Source: Bryopsis sp. KO-2023
Taxonomy: Eukaryota > Chlorophyta > Ulvophyceae > Bryopsidales > Bryopsidaceae
Assembly: GCA_030272585.1 (NCBI GenBank)
Contig: BSYQ01000010.1
Location: forward strand, 496,001 to 560,000
Reading direction: 5' to 3'
DNA: 64,000 nt
The notes under the pieces were generated by a model. The model was not told where the DNA came from. It saw only the letters and a list, made by a program, of their open reading frames with translations, and ran no database searches. Shown here one piece after another: positions 32,046 to 44,292 of the stretch. Every line of letters starts with the position of its first letter. The first letter of the stretch is position 1. The position numbers were made by a program, and so were the translations under genes.

Positions 32046-32882
32046 TGTGGTTGCGAAAGAAAAAAAGCCGCTTGAGGCTTTCTGGCAAACAAATCGCCAA
32101 GATTTGGAAAATTTAGAGGGAAACGCTCACACGGCAATTGCACCCCCCTCCATTTCCCCACGCTTTCCTTCCATCGAAAAGAAAAGTCTCAAATCCATCC
32201 AGAAACAAAAATGCCACCCTTACCTCGGATTGGCTGGAGTTTTTTTTTCCAGTCGCCATGTGCCAGGTTTTCCATGTGTGAGGAGAACCGGAGCTGCTGC
32301 CCAGAAGAAGATGCTGCTGTCATGATTGTCACGTGACGACTCGTACGACCACCCTGGTTTCCAATACGAAATAAAGCCGAGAAAACACGGAGGTTGAGCT
32401 GCACGCTACTGCCGTATTTCTGAGGTCGACTTTTGCTGTTCTTGGAAAGAGGGGGCGGCCCTGGTGCCAGGGAAATAGCTTGGAAAAATTCTGGAAGTGA
32501 GAAAACTAAGGAGCAAGAAATCACATGTGTCGGCCTGCTTGCTCCAAGCTAAATGCTTTTGTAGCATCTGATTTCATTCCACCTTGCATAAAAAAAACAA
32601 GGATAGGGAAAATAAAAATTGCCACTGTAATGTCATGAAAGACAGTCCAGCGATATTCTGAGAAAATGTTTTTTGTTTTTTTTAAGTTATTTACCATTGT
32701 CACTATCAATTTTTTTTTGGTTCGTTCATATATTTTTTTTCAGATTTCCAGGTCGCTCAAAACCCGGATTTTTTTTTTTTCCTGAATGTTTGCTGCCACT
32801 CTTTTCGCTTGCTGCATCTTTGAACGGTTTTCCCTCGATTTTGTGTGAATTCACAGGATCTGTTTTTTATTTTCCATATTCA
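32046..32882. other. Divergent intergenic region
   Basis: Lies between the FtsH-like start (minus) and the cyclic phosphodiesterase start (plus) and must contain both promoters. It is GC-richer near 32150-32450, then T-rich. No further gene is seen. Confidence 0.45.
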
Positions 32883-34095
32883 ATGGAGTTTTCATTGTGG
32901 TTGATGCCCAAGGCCGACACTGCTGCACGTATTTACCAGTCCATCGATTATTTCAGCAAAAAACATGGCGGTCCGGTTTTCCCCACTCATTGCACGCTTC
33001 TCGGAAGCACTGGGAAAGATTTCGCTGGGACGATGAAGGGTGCCGAAACACTTGCAGCTCAGCTTGAGGTAGGCTTGACATCATGGTTTGAAATGTGTTA
33101 GGAGTGTTTGTTTAAATGATATAAATGAGTTTTTTAATAATTGGCCTGATAGTTTCTTAGAGTAATATACTAGAGAAAAACTTTTTTTGATTAAATAGTG
33201 AAAAGACCTCCGGAAAGAACGCTGACATGTGTATATATAGAGAGAGAGAGAGACGTATATTTGTATGTATATAAGTTGAACGATAAAAGCTATGAATCAT
33301 CAGCAAGGAAGGATTTTTCTCTTGGTGAGGTGACATCATATTTTATTTAAGCGATAAGATTGAATCGAATAAATGGAAACAATGTTTTTTAAATAAATAA
33401 AATAAATAAATCAGGAGCCTTTGGTTTATTGTGTTTTCGTTCAATTTTTTTGTGTGGTGGTCAAAAAAACAGTTGCACTGTATTTATTAAAAATTAAAAA
33501 AAATTAGCTGGATCAGATATGGAATGAAATATCACGTAGAAAAAAGAAGCAAAAAAGGGTGATGGAACACAAAAAAAGAAAAAAACAGAAAAGAAAAGAA
33601 AATTAATCCCATAGTTTCCAGATTCTGCATGCTGCCTTGTGATTGGGTCAGTTCATTACCTATTGCTGTATTTTGTTGTTGTTTTTTGAAAAATCTGAAG
33701 ACATTTTTTATTTTTTTTCATTTTCTTTACAGAGGCACTACATTCGCTTCGACAAGGTGTCCTTCAAGGATGCATATTTCCAGTGTGTTTTCCTCCTATG
33801 CGAAAAAGGTGAAAAACTTCTGGAGGCTCGAAGCGCTGCCGAAAAGATTTTTCAAATTCCAGCCCAACAATACATGCCGCACGTATCGCTAATGTATTCT
33901 GATGTGGATACCGAAATTCGAACAGCTGCTGTTTCGGAGGCGAAAGAAAGGCTGTTTGGGGAAAGCTGTGGGGACGAGGAGGTGAAATTGATCGAACCAG
34001 GATTTTGGGCAGAATCGCTGCAGGTTTGGAGGGTCTTTCCGAAAGATAAGAAATTGGAGTCTTGGGAAAACGTTGGGGAGTTTAAACTGTCGTGA
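32883..34095 (+). CDS. RNA 2',3'-cyclic phosphodiesterase, plant CPDase type (2H family)
   Basis: Exons 32883-33068 and 33733-34095, phase 0, GT-AG, 182 aa. This is the size of Arabidopsis CPDase (181 aa). The two 2H signature motifs are THCTLLG (about residue 40) and PHVSLMYSD. Between them is the family block FQCVFLLCEKGEKLLEA, and near the end is LESWENVGEF. Family members open cyclic phosphates (ADP-ribose 1'',2''-cyclic phosphate and nucleoside 2',3'-cyclic phosphates) left after tRNA splicing and RNA turnover, using the two histidines. The start MEFSLWLMPKAD matches the family's N-terminal (S)VWALP pattern. A longer upstream frame is T-run sequence and probably non-coding. Confidence 0.9.
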
Positions 34096-34169
34096 GATTA
34101 TATCGGGGTGGTGTTTCATGACTGACCAGGATTTTTTTTTTTCTTCAAAGAGGGGTGGAGGGTACAATG

Positions 34170-34677
34170 CTACCCTTTTAGATTTCTTAGTTTTTTCTCC
34201 AATTGTTGAACAGCCAACTTCAGTGTTTCTAGCTGTGCTTCTCTGATGGTAGGGGGGGAGCAGATTGTCAGAAATTGCATCAAGGATGGCAAATCAAACG
34301 CCAAAGGACTCAGCATCCCGACCCACTTTTTCGTTTTTGGAGAAAATCAATGTATGTTTTCATACTCTTTTCCTCAAACAAAAACCGAGCAGCTGTAATA
34401 GTAGGATTCCTTCGAACGCCGCAGGATCCACGCACATCTCCCAACAATTCCACACTGCATTTGTCAAAGCAGTCTGACCCAATCCAGATTGAAATTGCAT
34501 TAAAATACAAAGTTTTTACAAACTCAATGGCCGAGCCTGAGCCAATCCAGATGTTGAATTTAATGCCAGAAATAAGCTTTTGCGATCGCTGTTGGGGCTG
34601 TGGCCAATCTTCGAATTGAGCCACTGCGGAATTCGAAAGACGTCCGATCACATCCCCCCAGTCGACGTCCTCAGCCA
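34170..34677 (-). CDS. Possible small gene, unresolved (two exon candidates)
   Basis: A terminal exon at 34242-34170 encodes a coiled-coil end (EAQLETLKLAVQQLEKKL...) after a clear acceptor and ends in TAG. An upstream exon begins at the acceptor at 34677 with AEDVDWGDVIGRLSNSAVAQ. Its donor and the 5' exon with the start codon could not be fixed. Part of the intervening sequence carries a short internal repeat (IWIGS twice). Family not recognised. Confidence 0.35.
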
Positions 34678-35388
34678 CTGTACAAAAACCTCATCACACT
34701 CAATCAACTTGATATTTATCGGGGCTCTTTGACGCGGGGTTAAAAGAAAAAAGGGCTCTCGCTGGTCGAACAACAGAGAGTGTGAATACAAGCTACTGTT
34801 GAGGCATAGATAGTGCTCCGAACGACCTTTGCTTTCCACTGACGTCCGCGGGGGGAGTGGAGTTCCAGAATTAACTTTTGTTATCGTTGAGCAAGGTGAA
34901 TATCCATTCTCGAAACACAAGGTGAATTTGTTCCAGCAGAACTGTCTGCCACTCACTCGCGCGCTGCGAAAACTGTCGCCGAGTGTTGCCAACTCGGAGT
35001 TTGTCTAGAATAATTGTCCATTTCGCGGTCTGCTCTGGTGTGCGTCGAGGCAGCAGTGAGGATGGTGCAATGCCCGAAGAGTTTCAAGAAAACACCGCCC
35101 ACGCCCGCATTCGCCTGTGTTAGAGAAACCACGCACAACTTGAACGCAACACCTGAACTGACGAGAATTGCACCCAAGTTTGCGCGCGTCAAAAACCGTG
35201 CAGGAGGCTTGGACTCCCCTGCTTTCATCCCCTGTCGTCTTTGCTTTTCCTGCAAATGTGTGAGTGTGCGTGGGGGGGGGGGGGGAGCTTCAGCGAGCAA
35301 ACCCTCAACGGATATGAGTTTGAACGGGGACATCATGCACATCTTTGCATGCGTGCTTAGGTTCGACAGATTGACGGCTTCCTTGGGG

Positions 35389-36927
35389 ATGTGGCCTGAG
35401 CTTCCTCATGATTTGTTGTGCTCTATTGTGGACCGGATGGATCAGAATAAGGACTGGAAATCCATGGGGCTGGTGTGCTCTCACTGGGATAAGGCGGTGA
35501 GCCTGGCAACTCATTCGGTTGCCGTTGACCATCAGAGATTGCATGCGATCGAATGGGACAGGTAAGCACGAATCGAATGCAACGACGCACTGGTGGAAGC
35601 ATTCCAGTTTCCATGGTTGGCCAAGCAAGGATAATTGAGTGATGATTGCTGCGAACAACAGAAGCTGCTTGGAATGCAGCAATTTCAGGAAAAATAACAA
35701 ATGGCAATAGCAGTAGATAAGCTGCCCAAGGCTGAAAAGGAAAAATCTGATGGTGGCTGGAGTTAATCACGGAATTGATTTGTTTGGCAGATATCCATGC
35801 TTGCTGGATCTTCATGTGGAACTTGCATGGGTCGATGGCTTGACGTTCAGGTCGCTCAGACATGCAAAGTCTTTGAAGCGGCTGCATTTAGACAGCTGCC
35901 ATTTGGGTTCCTTCCACCTCCCACATATCACCAATCTGGCAAATATCTCTGAAGTATGTTTATCGGGCTGCTCTGGCATCAACAATGCGCTGCGTTGCTT
36001 CCGGGCGCTTAAAGGTGGGGCTGTGGAACAACCATTCACAAGGGAAAACCTTGAGTTAAATTCTGAATTCAAGAATTTGGAGGGGTTGGTGAACATCTGG
36101 CTCGCACTTGCTCATTAAAGGTAGTAATAAATCATCCTTTGCTGGTGGTGGTGGTGGTTGCATGTGCTGAGCTCTTGGACGGATCCGTAGAGTGCATCCC
36201 ATAAGAAAATCACAAAGAAAATGTTGCCCAGAACAATACCAATTGACCCTTTTTTTTCAAGTTCCTTTGTGAATTCAAGAGAAGCAGTTGGGGCCAGAAA
36301 GGTTGGAAATATCGTGAAATCGAGGGTGTGATTCTTATGGCGGGGCCAGGCTTGAAGAAGCTAGTCATTCGCTACAGCGACCTGATGGACAGTGACATGA
36401 AATGGATCAAGCTCTTGTCTGGGCTGGAGCATCTCGATTTGACGGGCAGCCGAGGCTTGACCGACAGAGCCCTCAAAACCATCGGAAACATGACTCAGCT
36501 GAACACTCTTAACCTTGCGGAATGCAGCGGTGTGAGCGACAATGGCATTCGGTGGCTGCACTCAATGACTTGCATGACTCATCTCGATGTGTCAAACTGT
36601 TGGGAAGTGACTGATGCTGGCTTTGCCACCATCGGTCAGATCAAAACCCTGCGGAGTTTCCGAGCCATGGATTTGCAAGCAGTTTCGGATGAGGGCATCA
36701 GGGAGCTGGAGGGGTTGGTGAACCTCACTGAATTGGACATTCAATCGAGCTTTTCGTTGGGGTTGGGAGATTCCGCATGCGAATCGTTGGCGAAATTGAA
36801 AGCATTGGTTTTCTTGAATTTGGGTACTTTTGCTGATAACGATTTTACCGTGGAGGGCCTGAAGCTTCTGGAATTCATTCCGTATTTTTCGCCCTGTGCC
36901 GAAAATGCAGCCGTCGACGATAACTGA
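35389..36927 (+). CDS. F-box / leucine-rich-repeat protein
   Basis: The first exon ends at 35561 with an F-box (MWPELPHDLLCSIVDRMD, then SMGLVCSHWDKAV). Coding may start further upstream at an in-frame ATG near 35314. Exon 2 starts at 35791 and encodes LRRs (LKRLHLDSCHLGSF). The final exon runs from about 36295 to TGA at 36927 with regular cysteine-containing LRRs (LEHLDLTGSRGLTD, LNTLNLAECSGVSD, THLDVSNCWEVTDAG). Such proteins are substrate receptors of SCF ubiquitin ligases: the F-box binds Skp1 and the LRRs bind the target. The junction between exons 2 and 3 is uncertain. An LRR-like reading (NLEGLVNIWLALAH) after 36009 runs into a stop, whereas a donor at 36009 gives a phase match to an acceptor at about 36303. 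Confidence 0.75.
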
Positions 36928-37775
36928 AATATCAGTTGGTCATATGGTGTGGATCGCAGATGCCCGTAAGCGTTTCGACAGAAATATTACTATTATTTTT
37001 ATATAATACCAAAAAGGAAAGTTGCTTTATAAAATATATCGAGAGAAGAAAATCAGCTGTTGGGGAACATACATATATATATGTGCTTACGTTTCACTAG
37101 AATTCTATTTTTAGATCAATATGAAGGGTGGTGTGCATGAAAATCGCTGGTAACAACGGATCCAGAAAAAAAAAAAGAAGAAAAAAAAAAACAGTGAGGG
37201 AAAATGGATCATAGGTGGTTAGGGTCACACATACCCTTCGGAGTAACCGAATAAAAAAAAAGTGAGAAAAGTGTGAGAAGGAAAAGACTCGGTCAGATTG
37301 GCGAGGCTATCGCCTTGAGAAACAGTCCATGAGATGGACCGGTCAGAATATGTCGATGCAAAAAAAAAGCATTGGAAGAGGGGTTGGCCGTGGGTTCTGC
37401 AATCATTGACCGAAAAAAAGAAAAAAAAAACGAACAAAAAGCAAAAAAGAACACAAAAAAAACAGCATTTCGAGGGATGAATAATGACATATTGGTTTTT
37501 CCTTGAAAGAATTCCTTGTTAGAGATTTGACAAAAAAAAGGAGGGGGCGGGGTTACGAGAATTGGAAAAGTTGGACATAGCATCATTGTCTTTGTGGATA
37601 GACCATTTTTTTTTTCTTACTTTCTGCAGTTTACACTTTTCTGCAAGCTAAAAAACAAGTGTGATCTTTTGGTGGGTGTTATTTTCGCTCCTGTGTTCAA
37701 TATTATCCGGGAAGTGGGGACGACATGACCAAGGGTGGATTGACGATTTTTTTTATATTTATTATTGTGTGTTAG
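36928..37775. other. AT-rich spacer
   Basis: Contains the 3' region of the LRR gene and A-rich runs. No gene seen. Confidence 0.5.
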
Positions 37776-39787
37776 GGGAACGTTATTCTTACATCAATTG
37801 GGTTCACGGGGAGGGGGTCGGTGTATGTGTGTGTGAGTGTGTGTGTGTATACCCAGGGTCCATTTCCCCCGTGTAATACGATTGCCTGTCAAATTGTGCA
37901 TCATGTTTTTAGCAAGATTGGAAATGAGCTTTTGGCGCATTTGGTAGTTAATGCTTCAAAATAAATTACATGCTCTCTGACACAACATCTGTGTGAGTTT
38001 TGTGGGGAGGATGCGAGGTTTGCATTATTTTCACTGGGAACAGGAAGGAGGTGTATCATTCCATGAGATTTCCAGTTGGACATGAATTGATCAGAAGTGG
38101 TCTGGTCCTCAGGGACTTCAGGGCCATGCTGAAAAATCAAAATTTTGTAAAATTCCAGTGGGGTCATTCCACGAAACGGGGCGAGCTCACGACCAACCGT
38201 GAGGATTTTGACTGACGTCCCTTTTCATTGCCAACAAGGATTAAAACAAAATATGAATACAAGATTTTTCATGAAAAAAAAAGCAAGAGATAATTGGAGG
38301 AGCTTCAACCCCCTGCTTAGCCCATGGTGAGTTCAAATGTGATTGTATGGATTTGCTTTGGTTAGATTACATTACCTATCGTCAAAATGCACTTTTGATG
38401 CCCCTTTGGATTTTTCCAGAGTGTTTAGAAGGCCCCTCCCCCAGTTGTGGTTACACATGGAATATCATCCCCCCAAATTGAAGGGGAAGTTTTGATTGGG
38501 TTCAACAAACCTTACAAATCACATGCAATGGGATGATGAATTAACAAGCTGTCATGTCCAAATAACATGCCTCAATATTCAGCCAAAATTTCGAGCCAAA
38601 TTTTGCAGGATTGATAGATCTTCACTGTTTGTTGCAGTTGTATGACGATCATCCATCATATTCCATTTGCCTGGCATTCCAAAAAAATGAAATGCACTGA
38701 CTTCGCGGGGACAATTCCTCTCCGTGTATTTCGAATCAAACCAAATCTCGTCTGGTTTCTGTTTTTGTTCTGATTTCCCCCCAACAGGAAAACCACCTGG
38801 AGAAGAATGATGTCCATTTTTTTTGTTTTCATGGAACATTGACCTCAGAACAGCCATGGAAAGCACTAACTGAGTTTTTGTTCCCGAACTCCAAGATAAC
38901 ACAAGTACCTCCTCTCCTTGTGCTCCATGTTCCATTTCTGGAAATATAAAAACATCCTGATTTGATTCGCCAGCAAGAAGTCCCATACAGATCAATGCTG
39001 CGAATCCTCCTGATCTCCATTGATTGTTCAAATGCAGTCCGACTCCCACCAAAATCAGCACCATCAGCTATTCGGTGTTCCTTCCTGGACAAGGCCACGA
39101 TTGCCAGATTTGTATTGATGCATCCAACCCATCCTCTGATTTTTTTTTCCTGTGCTGTTCTCATGATATACCCACGCCCCCCAAATCCACCACCATACAT
39201 ATACAAGAGTATTCTTTTTGCCGTCCTCCACCAATTTCCAGCAATTTCCAACCATGCCGCCCTCAAAAAAGCGAAATGCTCACTTTTATCGGAAGCTTCA
39301 ATTGATTCACCATCCATACCACTTCAGCCACTGTCCCGGTGCCTTTAACACCCCCTATCATCCGCTTGAATCCACTCCAGGCCTCTCGTAGGCACCTCCT
39401 ACCACTGATTTTCCCATAGAATAACTCCCGACTCTGTTTTACATGCTCCACTCTGGTTTTATTCCCAGCCAAAATGAAGCTACAGTAATTGATGATTGCA
39501 GCCTTGAATTCCATGCACAACCAACTGTTGTTACCCCTGTTTCTTGCTTTTTTTTTCCCCATATCTTTATTTTGGCATTCCATCACCCTTCGGAATTCAC
39601 CATGTCCATCCAGGCCCAGACCCCTGGCCATCCCCACATCCACCACCTGTTTCACCTTCTGTTTCTTCTTTGCTAATGCACTCAACTGAGGGTCATTTCG
39701 CCACTCAGATTGGTGCTCCCCTTTATTGCCCCTTTTCATTTGGTGCGGTCATGTCCCCTCCCTTTAGATTTTCATGACCAAGCACCC
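37776..39787. repeat. 2-kb dispersed direct repeat, copy 1
   Basis: Starts TTAGGGGAACGTTATTC and ends GACCAAGCACC. It matches 60054-62121 in the same orientation over its whole length with scattered substitutions and small indels. A GT microsatellite lies near the left end. Minus-strand frames (38579-39064, 38829-39317, 39263-39739) are open here and are largely but not fully preserved in copy 2. No known protein domain is recognised and no target duplication was found. It is probably a transposon of unknown class or a segmental duplication. Confidence 0.8.
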
Positions 39788-40047
39788 ATTCAATAATAAT
39801 TGTATCTTCAAGATACTCATTCCGATCCATCCATCCATGTTGTATTCCCAGCAAAATCAATGCCGGCGTGTTCATCCTTTTTCATGAACAATTATTTTAT
39901 TATAGCCTTGCAACGGCTTTCTTCGAGCTTTTTCCCAAATTCCAGCATCCCAACCAACAGTTCCTTGCATTCAGTCGTCCGCCTCCCCAGTCCGACCTGA
40001 CCTGACCTCCCCTTCCCTCTGCTGGTTGGCGCTATCCCCCAGCCACA

Positions 40048-41851
40048 TTAAATGCGGCGCTTGCGGGGGCGTTCCTCCTCCTATTCCACACGATACACAA
40101 GAACATAAGGATTCCACCCAGCGAGCATCAAGCAAAGCATGAAGGAAAGAAAGTACTTGGATGAACTCACATCATCATTTCCATCCCGGCCTCGCTTCGA
40201 CGTCTTCTTCTTTCTGGCGGCGGGAGTCGTCGTCTTTTCTTGAGTTCTTGACATTTCTTCGGACGTCGCGAGATCCACTTCTACCTTTTTCTTCTCCTTT
40301 TTCTTCTCCTGGTCGCTTTTATCGTCCTTACCCAATCCAACGGGCGCAGTCTGTGTTCCAACCGAGGAGACAATCACAGCATCATCTGACGACTGGACCC
40401 CGATCGGTGCGACAGAAACAGAAGGGGCAGTCTGGACTTCGACGGCCACAGTGGAAGGAGCAGCCTGAGCACACACGTCGTGAACAGGCTTCTTCGCCGC
40501 GAGATCTGCTTCCCGCCTGTCGAGCTCTTTCCTCCTGGAAAACATTCGCAGCCAAATCTCTCACAACACGAATTTAAACCACTTATACTTCCTGAGCGAC
40601 GCTTTTGAGAAAAACTTCCTGCGCACGAATAATAAAAGAAAGTTCACCAAGCCTGCACATAACGACGACGATGAACGTCCGGACGTCCGCGGTTGAAACG
40701 ACAAAGCAAGCTGGAAACTTTCGTCGACTTTTCTCTTCGATGTTTTTTCAAAACTGTTTTACTTACTGCTTCTCCAAGTTCACGGCTTCTGCGTCGTTGT
40801 GTGTTTTGACGCGATCCTGCTTCGCTACCGTCGAAGCGTGCCATTCGCAACACTCTTGGTACCACCTGCAAGGCATTGCACACACATCGAATGAAAGGAA
40901 GAGAAAACAATGTGGATATTTTCCAGGTGTATTTTCACCTGGGAAAAGAACCCTCCACTTGAAAATAAAGCAGACAAAGATGGTGAGAGAAGTATTAAGG
41001 CCCTTTATGAAGTTTACGACCCAGAAAATCAAAAAAGCACAAATGATGATCTTTCAAAAAATCTTTCGCAGACCGCTGTTGGAGAGCCTGCTCTCTCCTA
41101 TCGAGCTTCCACGCTCGAAGGTCAGCAGCAATCCTCTCCCTTAGAAAATCAAGAGATGTGAGTCAGTCTGATTCTATTGATTCTCCAGTCAGTTCTAGTA
41201 AACTTGCCCAACAAGATGCCCTGAAAAATCAGTACATAAGCGAGGGAGGGCAAAGAAAACAGGACCATGCAGCACTCTGAATTCTGAATTGGAACATGCT
41301 CACCTCCGAAGCTCCAGCTCCCAATTCCTGAGTCGCTGCTCCCTTTTGGAAAAAAGCACAGATGGTTTTTGTTAGTACCTCGATAAGAAAAGTTAACGCT
41401 CAACCAAACAAGAAATAGGAACCATTTTCCACAGTCATAAACACAATACTCCACCTCTCCGCCAGTGCCGCCTCCCGCACTCGACCGTTCAACGTCGAGA
41501 GGTCGGGCACTGCCAGCGAAGGAAGCGGCGGGAAAGAGAACTCGTCACCTTTTTGACAGAAAAACAATAAAAAGGCAAGGATAAGGAGCAAAAACATTGA
41601 ACATCTATCCACCTTTGTTGCAAAAACCACAGTCCATCGCCTCCCCACCCCCCCACCGCCGGCGGCCAGTGCAATGCGAAAGCGAAACCGTGAAAAGAGC
41701 AAAGTTAGACTGTGATTGGGAAAACAATATGGAAATAGCCTGCTAGGAGATTCTCGCGGAATGTGCGAGAAACGAACGGCCCCAAACAACTCCTGCTAGA
41801 CATTCCACCATGAAAATTTTTCTTCAAACAACGCGATCACGACTTACCCAT
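40048..41851 (-). CDS. Small coiled-coil protein, 5 exons (177 aa)
   Basis: Exons 41851-41848 (ATG plus one base), 41548-41455, 41342-41304, 40534-40171 and 40080-40048. All introns are GT-AG and the phases agree (1, 2, 2, 0), giving 534 nt with a TAA stop. The protein begins MGDEFSFPPLPSLAVPDL. A charged helix follows (AALAEREQRLRNWELELRRR, ELDRREADLAAKK), then a Val/Ala/Ser/Thr-rich middle (VSSVGTQTAPVG) and a Lys/Arg-rich end (ARKKKTSKRGRDGNDD, EEERPRKRRI) that looks like a nuclear localisation signal. Family and function are not recognised. The start codon lies at the very end of exon 1, so the gene is easily missed. Its promoter should lie around 41860-42000. Confidence 0.7.
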
Positions 41852-43540
41852 TGCGTCCCAGAGCCAAGCAATCGAGCGAGCGAGCAACAGTCTCTGTGGT
41901 CCTTGGTTTCAAAGCTCTCGTTTCAAATCTGGTCAGTTGAACACGCCTAACCAATCAACGCCCTCCAACTGATCAGTTGATATCGAATGAAGAATCATGC
42001 ATCCCAGCATGGTTGGCCCCATGTCCATCATATCTGCTACTCCACTTTTACACCAGCTCACCATGTTTTTTTTTTTTCAGCAAGAGCCCTGAGTCTTGCT
42101 TCAACATTCAAGAAGAAAGTGGGGTAGCTGGTAGCTACCTATAGGTGCAGTCTCAGTCCTAGTCCCTGGATGTCGACCTAGAGTTGCAGGGTGTGTGGGA
42201 ATTTTGGAGTGAATCAAGTGTTTTCTGCATCTGGTATATATGCAGGATGGCTTGTTTTAAGAAGAGGAAGTCCTGTTCTCAAATGCAAGATCCAACTTAA
42301 TTGGTAATTTCACAATTGCAGGATTTGATTCATATCCATGCTCAATGCATTAATGCCGAGCAAGTAAATTCAGAATTTTTGTTTTTAAGTTGCACAACTG
42401 GTCTCACAATTTTACATCTTTCAAATTTGATGTTGTTTGTAGACTTCAGCTGAAGTTTGCTAACGATTGTGCATCTACAGTCAATTTAATTTGGAAGCGA
42501 ACGTCTGGTTGCAGAACTTTTCAGAAAAGTTATTTTTTTGCTGATCAGAGTCTGATTAGCAAAAAAATGACCATGACAGACAGATCTGCTACGACAAGAT
42601 AAAACTTTGTGAACTCTATCCAAGTAAGATCTTCTTTTTCTCTGCCTCTTTCGATCCCCCCATTTTTTTTGAAAAATGATTTTCCACCCCAACCCTATTC
42701 TGGTCCATTTTCTTTTGATATGCAACAATAGATGCAACATTGAAGAAAAGCATTCGAGACCTAAATTCAAGCGATACACTTCAAATTTTCCAAAAGATGC
42801 TTTCGTCTGCCGTTGGGATGGTGGTTTCTGTAATATGCTGTCTCAGATGGGTTGTCTGATGTCTTGTAAATATTTTTGAACACAACTGCAATGGGTTAGT
42901 CATGTTTGGAGAACCATCGGGGAGGATGTGGAGGCGGTTGTGCATTATTGAATGCAACCTTGTAATACCTGACTTGCTTCATGTTTTTGTTGGGGGGTAA
43001 CTTTTGGGTGCTGTCCACACAGTTTTGGGGGATGAACTGTGTTTTGGCTTTTTTTGCTTGTTGATCGTTTCAGCATTTAGATTTCTGAAGGTTTTGTTTC
43101 CCTTCCTCTTTGTGCGAGGCAAGGTCGGTTGTGAGTTGAATTTTTTGCGCATGCAAAAAACTCCCTCCTATCCGGTTTGGATTCAGATTTCAGTTTTGAG
43201 GGGGGCAGATGTTTAGAGGATTGATGAATTGTAGTACATATCTGTTTTTTTGGCGAGTGTAAAATGGGAGTGAGCTAGATTTGACTGTGTGAGCTAATTG
43301 TGGTAGACATGTAAATCGTGCTGAGGTGGAGAGTAGAATTGGTCACAAGGGTTTGACAGGAGAGAGTCAGACGGAACGGAGTTGGTCGTGAACGCTGTTG
43401 AGAAGGGGGGCTCGCTGCGTGGGTGTTCGTGTTCCTTGTAAAAAAAGATACTCTGGCTGCTCATTCACAGCACACTACAGATTGTACAGATCCTTATCAC
43501 GTCAGTCCTTTTTACAACGAGCGACTCCCATCTTCCCTTT
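41852..43540. other. Spacer with a near-perfect palindrome
   Basis: No gene is supported. Contains the palindrome at 42533-42567 and T-rich DNA. Confidence 0.45.
42533..42567. repeat. 17-bp-arm palindrome
   Basis: TTTTTTTGCTGATCAGA and TCTGATTAGCAAAAAAA pair with one mismatch around a single base. The left half (TTTTTGCTGATCAGAG) also occurs at about 63288-63303 in a candidate exon. Role unknown. Confidence 0.6.
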
Positions 43541-43930
43541 TTATCTGAACAGTTTTGCAGCCGATGACACGGCATGCACCCACTTGCAGAGTCCCTCAGC
43601 TTCTGGGCATGCTCTTTTCACGTTGTCGGGACTGAACGCCTCGCTCGACATGTAGATTGATCGAATTTTTTTCAGTGTTTTTGGATGAACATGGTTTTTG
43701 TCGAGACTTTTGATCTTCATTATGAACTCCTTCTTGTGCATCCATGCGATGGCGGTGTTCCAAGAGTCATCCGTTCCTCTTGGAGGTTTGCCGTTCAAAA
43801 GAACGCAAACGGCCTCCATAACCATTTGCACTCCCTCGGGAGGACGGCGCAGCTTTTTCAGGTACTTGATGTCGACCTGGTTCACCGCCTCAGCCAGGTC
43901 CGTCTTTTTGTTGTCCGTGGCACCAGTTAC
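43541..43930 (-). CDS. Dynein locus: stalk tip / microtubule-binding domain and stop
   Basis: The last exon enters in phase 0 at 43930. It encodes LAEAVNQVDIKYLKKL, RRPPEGVQMVMEAVCVLL, then the microtubule-binding-domain region ending CPEAEGLCKWVHAVSSAAKL and a TAA at 43541. In normal dyneins coil 2, AAA5, AAA6 and the C-terminal domain follow. None is found to the left, while AAA5 lies at the opposite end of the locus. Confidence 0.8.
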   Translation of the reverse strand, partial: VTGATDNKKTDLAEAVNQVDIKYLKKLRRPPEGVQMVMEAVCVLLNGKPPRGTDDSWNTAIAWMHKKEFIMKIKSLDKNHVHPKTLKKIRSIYMSSEAFSPDNVKRACPEAEGLCKWVHAVSSAAKLFR

Positions 43931-44138
43931 CTGTCGAAGAAACAGTTTTGAAAAAGTTAAAACGGCACTACTGGATTCAGAACGATGAAGTTGTGTTTTC
44001 TGGGCTCCTCCCGAGCCCTTCACCCAGTCAATCAATCAGACAAGTGACACTATAGGATTTGACCCCTAATACGCTGTGAAAATTTGCGACAATTCTGGCG
44101 AACACAAGCGCTGAAAACGAAAAGGGGAGTTCACGCTT

Positions 44139-44192
44139 GAAACGCGAGGGAAACGGCTCGATATGACGGCGTTTGACTTCACTTGGCAATTT
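44139..44192 (+). other. Diverged tRNA-like unit in the CACTA element
   Basis: Aligns over its whole length with 44293-44346. Its internal hairpin (CGAG/CTCG) differs from that of the other copy (CAGG/CCTG) but still pairs, while the outer stem has decayed. Confidence 0.4.
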
Positions 44193-44292
44193 GCGTCGGT
44201 CAGTGGCGTTGTGGGCTCTTTTTTCGCGTATCAGTTTCGGACCCCCACGACCACAAGACGTCAAGGAAAATAATTTTTAGAAAAAAACTGGT

